From: Diplonema japonicum
Lineage: Eukaryota > Euglenozoa > Diplonemea > Diplonemida > Diplonemidae
NCBI GenBank assembly: GCA_964019335.1
Contig: OZ025682.1
Location: 526,176-590,175 of the forward strand
Direction: 5' to 3'
Length of the DNA stretch: 64,000 bases
The translations under genes and the position numbers were made by a program. Positions 54,497 through 62,008 of the stretch are shown piece by piece; positions within the stretch are counted from its first letter, which is position 1, and the number at the start of each line of letters is the position of its first letter. The notes below the pieces were generated by a model. It did no database searches and had not been told where the DNA came from. It saw only the letters and a program-made list of their open reading frames with translations.

Positions 54497-55189
54497 ATGG
54501 CGGCCGTGGAAGCAACTCAAGGGGGGATGGTGTTGTGTAATGTCGGCGAGGACATCACAATCGGTACAAGGGACCTTGTGGTGTGCATTGGGCTTGTTGT
54601 TGTAGGAGACAAGAAGGTGGGAGTTGCGCAGATTGAGGACACGTTGAACATGGAAAGCATTAAGAAGGCCGTGGTGGGGGAGGAAGGCATTGTGGAGAAG
54701 GTGTTTGTGTGCAAGAGTGCTAGCAAGGAGAATGATGTGACTTTCATGCAGGACCAGATTATCAGGCATGTTCAAAAAACATTCGAGGGCGTTTCCACAA
54801 CTGTTGAGGTGGAGGACTGTTGCTTCGTGAATGGGAAGAGCCCACACACAATCCTTAAGAAACCCCCCACTGTGGAAATTGCCGTTGCGTCTCCCGAGAG
54901 GCAGGTCTGTCACTACTGGATGTCCATCATCCAGGGTGTCCACGAGGGCGATGACTACGAGCTTCTCGACATCGACGTGCAGTACGAAGGCATGAAAGAG
55001 ATCCCGTACATTATACAGTTCGATGAGGTGAAGGAGAGTATTGTGGACGGCACCTTCAAGGATTTTGCCTTGGAGTCACTGGAACAAGTTTTCCTGACGG
55101 AAGGTGTCGAGCCGGAGATTGCTAAAGAAGAATGGGACATTAAACTAGGCAGTGAAGCGTTTGCATTCTTGAAAAAATCATTGAAATAA
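54497..55189 (+). CDS. Hypothetical soluble protein
   Basis: 230 residues, no intron. It looks globular and acidic, with a Gly/Val-rich N-terminal part (TIGTRDLVVCIGLVVVGDKK), a Cys pair (DCCF), and a C-terminal half rich in Glu. No signal peptide, membrane span or motif that I can name. An acceptor-like tatacag lies about ten bases before the ATG, which argues against starting at upstream in-frame non-ATG codons. Confidence 0.7.
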   Translation: MAAVEATQGGMVLCNVGEDITIGTRDLVVCIGLVVVGDKKVGVAQIEDTLNMESIKKAVVGEEGIVEKVFVCKSASKENDVTFMQDQIIRHVQKTFEGVSTTVEVEDCCFVNGKSPHTILKKPPTVEIAVASPERQVCHYWMSIIQGVHEGDDYELLDIDVQYEGMKEIPYIIQFDEVKESIVDGTFKDFALESLEQVFLTEGVEPEIAKEEWDIKLGSEAFAFLKKSLK

Positions 55190-55342
55190 GTTCCAGTCTA
55201 GAAGTCTGAATCATCCCCCCCCCCTCTTTTTTTATTCGCACTGGTGGGATGTGCCAACACTCCTCCATCGTAGTGAGTCTTTAGTTCTTTTCCAATGTTT
55301 CCTACTTTTCCAATCATGTTGTTCAGAACATACACGTTACAC

Positions 55343-56814
55343 ATGTCTCTCAAGTTACTCTCTGCCGTCGCTCTGCTCTGCTTTCTGCAGCCATGTGAGG
55401 GCAAAGGGGCAGGATACCGGTCATACAAGTCTGGATACTACAGCAGGTCAAGGTTCTACGGCTATGGTGGAATCTACCTATGGGGTGGTGGCTACAGAGG
55501 CTCGAGGTCTACATCAAGGTCTTCCACAAACCCCAAGGCCTTGGGGATCACGGACAAGGATGTATTTTGCAAGAGGGATGTGCGTCTGGACCACCTATCG
55601 TACACTACGCCTCAAAAAGTTACAATCAACTCCACGAGGCACTGCTACCAGCAGGTAACCCCCACGCACGGGTCGCCTTACAATGTGGACATCAACGCTA
55701 GCTGGATGGACGTTTACCAGTGGGAACTCGCTGCCGGCACGGGTGTGATCCCCAGTGTCTCCATGTTACAATACGATGACAAGGACATTAAAACTCCGAA
55801 CAGCAACTCTCCTTTGAAGGTGTTAGTCACAAAGTATGCTGCTACCCAATTTGATAATTGTTCTGTCTTGTTTAAATTTTCCACAGAATCAAAGAAGAGA
55901 ACACAACCCATAGTATTGATCTCAGCACCCTGACGTGGCAGGCGACAAGACAGGCCCCGGTGGGGAAGCCTATCTGGGGGTATCCTTTTGCATACGCGAA
56001 GGACGAGGCAAAGATGATGACGTTTTCAACACGCGGTGTGAGTAGCTCGGGAGACATTGACGTAGTGTTAACCTTTACGGCAGCTGGCGACTTTGCAGAA
56101 GACGCGTATGATGATCACACTTTCATCAGGCCGTCAGGCCTGCGTGTGGACATGACAGTCACCAAATTTCCGTTCCAGGGGTATGTTTAGTTTGCTTTCC
56201 ATTTAGGCTCCATCACAGCGTGAAAAATAGCATAGGTGTCGAATTCATCATTGTCAGTGCAAAGAACAGGCACTCTGTTGGCACACCAATTTCTACGAAG
56301 TTCGGGACGGAGTATGACCCACGTGCCATGAACCGTGTTGAGATCGGGTCGCCCTTGGATGCGGAGAAGCGTGGGAGGCACTTCTTTTCATGGAAGGGGA
56401 CGACCAACCTGAGAAGCATGTGTGCTTCAAAGTTGAGCCCTAATTGTGCACACTTGGACAGCAGTCTCACTGGTTGCAAGGAGGTTGTGACTGTAGCAGG
56501 GCTGTGCCCCATCTGTGCAAACAAAGGTTCACCTGAGTGCCAGGCTTTGGATGTGCCACAAAATGGCACCGCCAGCAGAATGACGGTGTGGTCACTTAAC
56601 TCCAACTCGAGGTATGTCGCTCAGTCGATAGTTCACACTTATCAGGCTTTACGAAAATACTACTTCGCCTTTTTCCAAAACCAATTACCTGTCCTGGGCT
56701 TTTACAGTAGGAACGTGGGACAGCGCAGAGCATATTGCACCAACAGAAGGAGCGTTCCTTGCCATGCCATCGCTCTACCTTCTGTTGGGAAGTGTGTTGA
56801 TTATATTGTGCTAG
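55343..56814 (+). CDS. Secreted or surface protein, signal peptide plus C-terminal membrane segment
   Basis: Exons 55343-55833, 55887-56180, 56219-56611 and 56646-56814; introns 53, 38 and 34 nt; 448 residues. The signal peptide SLKLLSAVALLCFLQPCEGK is followed by a low-complexity Gly/Tyr/Ser/Arg stretch (YRSYKSGYYSRSRFYGYGG), somewhat like the N-terminus of secreted adhesive or prion-like proteins. An extracellular-type body with scattered Cys and N-glycosylation sites follows, then a final hydrophobic helix (LYLLLGSVLIILC) as anchor or GPI signal. Family unknown. In intron 2 a nearer TTTAG would give a 26-nt intron but breaks the frame, so the later CACAG is used. Confidence 0.75.
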
Positions 56815-57672
56815 CCGCATCAACTGTACAATACCGCCTACTGCTATCTCCTTGACAATAACTGGTGTTTTTTATTTTCTCTTACAGTGCTCTTGTTTTC
56901 AGTCGGGCCGCAGCAAGATCGCGTTCTGCCCCGAACGTGATAACAAGACTACGCATGTACCTTCATGCTTTTCTCCCACTGCACTTTCAGTTCTTCCCCC
57001 CTTTGTTCTTTTCTCTCTTTAACAACGCAAGGGTAAGCACTTGTTCACAGTATTCGAAGTTCTTTTTTTACTCTTTTTTTACACAAAACATGTTCAGGCA
57101 ATGAAGAGCTTGGGTTGAGGCCTGCAGTTTTCAGTGGACAGAGCTGAATAAACAGGAACGAGCCTTGCTAAATCCTGTTGAACATCTCTTGGTTCTCCGT
57201 TAGCTTCGCGGTGGATGAAGATGAAGAGGAAAGCGCTGGAGCGAGTTTGTTGTTCGCAGACCTGGCAGCATGAAACTTGAAGTGGTGATGAAGCAGACGG
57301 CCATCAAGGCCTGTGTGAGCGTTAGGGCCCTGTCCATTTCCATTCGCGAGATAACAAGAACCAGATCTACTGGCTGTCCCCGCCGAGGGACACTGGCTGC
57401 TTCCGTGAGTACTCCAGCAGGTGCTTCCTGTGTATGCGTACAGCAATAACACCCGGACTTGTCCACAACGGGTACAAGTACGCAGCAAGATGCGGTGCTA
57501 GAGGGTTTCTGGTTTTGCTGTTTCTTGGCTTTTTCTTTCTTTCTTCAGTCGTCCCTGAGGTCTGTCGAGATCTTCGCCCGCAAACAGGGGATGCTGTATT
57601 TAGCCTCTTTTTACTGTTTTAGAGAGAGATACAACAAACGGCAACACACAACAAAGACAATAAACGCACACA

Positions 57673-57723
<51 letters not shown>
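56815..57723. other. Unresolved stretch with coding-like fragments
   Basis: No complete gene could be assembled. Short readable pieces look coding: Cys-rich SGRSKIAFCPERDNKTTH near 56905-56960, MKLEVVMKQTAIKACVSVRA from 57269, and NKNQIYWLSPPRDTGCFREY near 57352. Donor- and acceptor-like strings lie between them (gtaagc...cacag, tttcttcag). They might be exons of a small gene or a decaying one. The 3' end provides an AG (gttttag, about 57620) that may be the acceptor for the next gene. Confidence 0.3.
57674..57723 (+). repeat. 50-base poly(A) run touching a start codon
   Basis: Fifty adenines directly precede the ATG at 57724, so the mature mRNA leader, if trans-spliced at the AG near 57620, would carry an A50 tract next to the start codon. 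It is the longest A run in the window and sits in a leader, not after a gene. Confidence 0.9.
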
Positions 57724-57726
<3 letters not shown>

Positions 57727-58725
57727 CAATCAGCCTTTTTTCTTGCGATTGGTGTGTCCCTTGCTGCGGCTGCTGGGAGTCCCTTCACGAACCCCGTGTT
57801 CTACACAAGTGCGGACTGCACCGGGGTTGTGGACCCAAAGGCGGCCCTGTGGAGCTACGCCGCGAAGGACACAGTCGCGGTGAAACCGTTCGCGACGGAG
57901 GGGGCAGAGCTGAGCGGGCTCACGATCGACGCGTGCCTGACGGACAGCACTGTGTCGTACTCTGTGATGCTGAAGATCGACGACACAGCGTGCCCCGCGA
58001 AGGGAGCGGAAGCCTTGCAGCTGTCATACTGGAAGGACTCGAAGACGTGCGAGGGGACGGCGGTGGTCAAGACACTGAAAGCGGACACGTGCGTAGTGAC
58101 AGCCCTTGGGTCAGCGAAGTTCAACCCGTCGCTGACAGCGGCAGAACAGTGCATTGTGACGAACTACCTGCTAGCGATGAAGAAGGGCGGGGTGAAGACG
58201 CGCAGCTGGACGGGGAGCAAGTGCTCTGGCACGGAGAAGGCAAGCACGACGGAGTCCCTGAGCCAGAAGGCATGCGGGGCGGAGCCAGAGTGCAGTGGGT
58301 GCTGCCAGTCGTACGACGCGAAGTGTAAGGTCGTCACCAGCCCTAGCCGCATGAGCTCGCAGGCCGCATGCAACAAAGTGGCAAGCGGTTGGGTGGCTTC
58401 CCTCGTGGAGAGCGACTTCAGCGACGCGAAGTGCATCATTCAGGACAACAAGACTCCCGCCTCCAGGCTTGTGAAGAACGTTGGGTCGTGCAACACAGGC
58501 ACCCTGAATGGCGCAACCCTCTCCCTGCAGGCGGACCTCGTGGCGCCCCTCACCCTCGACATCCACTGCCAGTACGTGCAACTGAACGCCAACAAGAGTG
58601 TCAGCGGCTACCTCACCTGGGAGGAGTTCAACAAGGAGTACAAGGAGAACGCGTCTTCCCCTGCAGCCCACCCTGCCTCCGCCCTCCTCATCACCCTCCT
58701 GGTGGCTGTTGTCTTGTTGTTTTAG
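57724..58725 (+). CDS. Cys-rich secreted or GPI-anchored surface protein
   Basis: 333 residues, no intron. Signal peptide (MQSAFFLAIGVSLAAAAG) and a C-terminal hydrophobic tail (ALLITLLVAVVLLF) after a small-residue spacer fit GPI anchoring or a single membrane span. The body has about twenty Cys, with repeats of the form SADCTG, SKTCEG, GSKCSG at similar spacing, suggesting two or three related modules. Very GC3-rich codon use, like GRP94, implies strong expression. No enzyme motif; family unknown. Start follows an A50 run, and there is no other in-frame ATG close by. Confidence 0.82.
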
Positions 58726-59333
58726 ATGATTCCTAAAACACGCGACAAAAAGAACGTGCTAGGAAGGAAAATATAACTGCTGATTGTTTGTGCAAACCGT
58801 ATCCCTACTGTAGGTGAAACGGGCAAGCTGCTTTTACTCTTTTTTGCACTAATGCAAAGTTTGCTTGTTCCAGAAAAAATAAAAAAATAAAAAATAAGAA
58901 ATGGTGCCTGTGCCTGCGACAAATTGTCTCTCATGTCGCCATGACTGGCTGCCCTTACTTAATCTATCTTTCTCTCTATTTTATATTGTTTTTCATTCCC
59001 CTCTTTTTTTTTTTTTTTTTTTTTTTCCTTTTTTCACCTCGAAAATAAACTGTGAACAATTCGAAATTACCTGAACACCTAATACAATTCCCTTTCTCTT
59101 TCCTTTCTCCTCCATTTTGCTCTTTATTCAATGCTTATAAAAATGAAATCTAAAAAAAAAGTTTTTTTTGAATACTTAGCAAATGTACCCACAGGTTAAA
59201 GAGATAAAAAAAGAGAAGTAATTCCAATGACACGGATCGGGAAGCTAATGCGAAAGAGGCTACGGTGTGACGTGACACAGAACAGCAGCCCAAACGAACA
59301 TTTCGATCAACTGAGCGTGTGCGACTTGTCTAG
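58726..59333. other. Spacer before the repeat-rich end
   Basis: A/T-rich with a T run of ~22 near 59006. From 59227 a short + frame (MTRIGKLMRKRL...) is open but resembles nothing known to me. A TAG at 59331-59333 closes the frame of the next ORF on its left side. Confidence 0.45.
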
Positions 59334-61622
59334 GGGTACGCAGCGGCGAAGGCGGAACACTACAAGCGCCAGAAGTATGAGGCGGAGCTCGCCAAGACAC
59401 GCGTGGCCTTTGTACCTTTCGCGATGGAGACCTTTGGGGGGTTCGGGGAGGCAGCAGTCTACCTCACGAAGAAACTGTCCAGGAGCATAGCTGCGCGGGC
59501 TCACGGGGACAGAGTCTCGATACACAGGCGTGTGGTCCAAGAGGTGTCAACGGCCATGATGAGATCGATAGCAGGGGCGCTGTTAGTCAAAGGGCCTGTA
59601 CAGTTGGATCCAGGGCCCCCGGTACCGGACGGCGAAGAGGAAAAAAAGGACAACGAGGAAGCGAACAACGAACCCAACACTGAATCCGACACTGACCTCA
59701 CAGAGGACTCCTTCGGCAATGAAAAAACCACCGAAGCTGAGGAGTCGTCCGAGAGGGAAGTGAAGGGACAGGGAGGCGGACCCCCAATCACGGTGGCCCA
59801 CCAGCTGGATGCCCTTCTGGAGCAGACGAAGAAGGACCTGGACGCCCGAATGCAGCAGCAGCGAAAGGCGGAACCGGTGGAGGGTGGAACACAAGGGAAA
59901 GCGGGAGCAGGACTCGAAGCAGCCTCGCCGGGAGGAGAAGACACGGAGATGGCCGGAACAGGATCCAGCGAGAGGGCTGGGCAGGGAGGGGAGCTTGACC
60001 CGAAGGCCCAGGAAGATGGGAAGAGACAAGGGGCGACTGACGCTGCGGTGAACCAGACCTTGGACCAGTGTCCTAAGGGGGATACGGAGGCCCAGAGGGA
60101 CTCGAACAAGGGGGACCAGAGTGCGACAACTGCTACGAGGAAGATGACCGTGAGCGAATTCTGTAGGGAACAAGCTGCGAAGAGACAGGGCGGTGGGAGG
60201 ACTCTGAAGCCGCAGGCGGATGACGCCCCCGAAGGGACCAAAGAGGGCGGGAACGCACCGAGCGGAGGCAGCCAGTCGGGGCCTGACACACCTAGGGGTG
60301 GGATCCAGACGCCGGAGGGAGATCAGCTGATGGGAGTCGGGGCACCGGAAAGGGAACAGCAGGTGGAAGTAGGGGGAGACTTCGTTCAGCTTGACCCGAT
60401 TGATGTGGTGATGGGCATCCCAATTCCGAGAGCGATGGTGCCACTGAGGGCGAGGCCGGGGGACCGACTGCTCAAGTTCATCATCCAGTTCGAGGGCCGG
60501 GTGGAGATCATCCTTGAAGAAGGAACGGACCCTGGAAGGGAGAGGACTGAGGAGATGCTTCTTGCGAAGGCCGAGTCGCTGGGTGTTCCACTGGAGGTGG
60601 CTATGGCTGGCCAGATTGGTATCGCTGGACTTGGACACATGATGGTAAAGCAGTACTTCGCAAGCTTGGAAGGTGGGTCGGACGGAGAGCGCCGCAGCCG
60701 CATTGTGGGTTGTGAGGTGCAGAAGTCGGAAACATACCGCGAGTTCGAGTTCCCGAGGACGGTCCAGGATTTCCAGATCACGTACGCGTGTGGGTGTTCG
60801 GCGGTGCAACCTGTTCGTTTCAAGGGTGGCGTGCTCAAGGGGACTCTGGAAACGGCATGGAGGGTGGTCAAGTTGCAGACCCGGGGGTGCAGACACCACC
60901 CGACACCGGGGAAGGAAGGGGTAGTGGGCATTGCGGCGGGAGCCGGCGCTACCAAGGTGACACTACGTGAGTTCTTGGAGAGGTGCGACGCAAGGATAAG
61001 GGCCCCAGTGGGAAAGGTCAAGGACCTGATCAAAGTGAAGGCGTGGGTGAGGGATGGAAGGAAGGTCACCCTCGACGTCTACGAGGGGAGGGGGCCCTGC
61101 GAGAAGGAGACGAGGCGCACTGTCCAGGACCATCTGCGGAAGATGGGTGTTGAAGAGGTCGACCTGCAGTCAGCGGTGGTGACGGTCCCGGGGTTGTTCG
61201 AGGACGTCTCCTTTGAGAGGTACCTTGGGCTGTTGGCCCGGAAGAAGGAGGAAGACAGGGAGAGGCGGCCTGAGGTGGTTGCCACGGACCTCCCCACCCT
61301 GGAAGAGCTGAAGTGGAGCAAGAAGGACAAGAAGCGGGCCCGGGCCCGATCGGCCAGTACTGACTCGGATTGTGTGGAGGGTGGCTACATCTATCTGAAG
61401 GGTACGGGGGCGGATGGCACCGTGGTCGAAGCCAACATATGCAGGGGTGAGCTCAAGGGGATGACCGGCCCCCAGTTCAAGTTCTTGGCGGAGCACAGGT
61501 TGATGGAAGAGCTGGGAGCGACGACCTGGTGCGGGACACGGTCAAGGTATTGGTATCGCTGGACTTGGCCAACGATTCTAAAGCTACAGTTTCTGTACTT
61601 TATTGGTCGTTCGTGTTCTTGA
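59334..61622 (+). mobile_element. Large ORF, probable non-LTR retroelement remnant with endonuclease-like tail
   Basis: Open from 59334 to a stop at 61620-61622 (762 codons), with no convincing start ATG. The first ~50 codons (AEHYKRQKYEAELAKTRVAF, then PFAMETFGGFGEAAVYLTKK) resemble the end of the restriction-like endonuclease domain of CRE/R2-type retrotransposons, where a Lys-x-x-Lys-Tyr stretch is followed by 'PF..ET.GG.G'. The middle is a long Glu/Gly/Gln-rich linker. The last third has a Cys/His cluster (YACGCSAVQPVRF ... TRGCRHHPTP) and a basic patch (WSKKDKKRARARSAS). No reverse transcriptase is visible in the window. It could be a decayed element or an unusual element-encoded accessory protein. 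Confidence 0.45.
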
Positions 61623-61673
61623 CCAACGATTCTAAAGCTACAGTTTCTGTACTTTATTGGTCGTTCGTGTTCT
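61569..61673. repeat. Tandem direct repeat, two 51-base copies
   Basis: The string ccaacgattctaaagctaca and the 31 bases after it occur at 61569-61619 and again at 61623-61673 (54-base period). The first copy forms the last codons of the preceding ORF. Function unknown. Confidence 0.93.
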
Positions 61674-62008
61674 GCTGGTGCCTGCCGCCTCTGCCTGGGT
61701 TTGCCGCTGCGTCCGTCGTCCGTCGTCGCCGTCGTCCGGGGGGGTTGTTTTGCCCGTCGGCCTGCCCGCCGCTCAACGAAAGGATCCCCTCCCCCCCAAC
61801 ACACACTATAAAACAAAAAAAAAAAAAATGGATCCAAGACGACTCGCAGGAGGAGGTGACCGCAGCCGCAGCCGCAGCCCGCAGGAGCAAGCCCGCAGCC
61901 CGCAGCACGCGCCGAGACCCACCCAACCAGGCAATCTGGTTGGGCAGTATGAATCCCCACCCCCTAGATCCCCCCACCCCCCTTTAGAAAAAAAAAATAA
62001 TAAAATAA
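61674..62008 (+). other. Linker with a short Arg/Ser-rich reading frame
   Basis: A frame starting with an ATG at 61829 (MDPRRLAGGGDRSRSRSPQE) runs to 62118 and ends in Arg-rich codons. It may be the first exon of the AlkB-like ORF: a GTATGAATCC donor near 61948 and a CTAGCAG acceptor near 62024 exist, but the simple join does not keep frame, so this is unproven. In-frame stops close the AlkB frame just before 62009. Confidence 0.35.

Noticed and set aside
57674-57723. Poly(A) run as the tail of a processed retrogene
   Set aside because: The run lies upstream of a + strand start codon, not after a gene, and no matching upstream retrocopy is seen.
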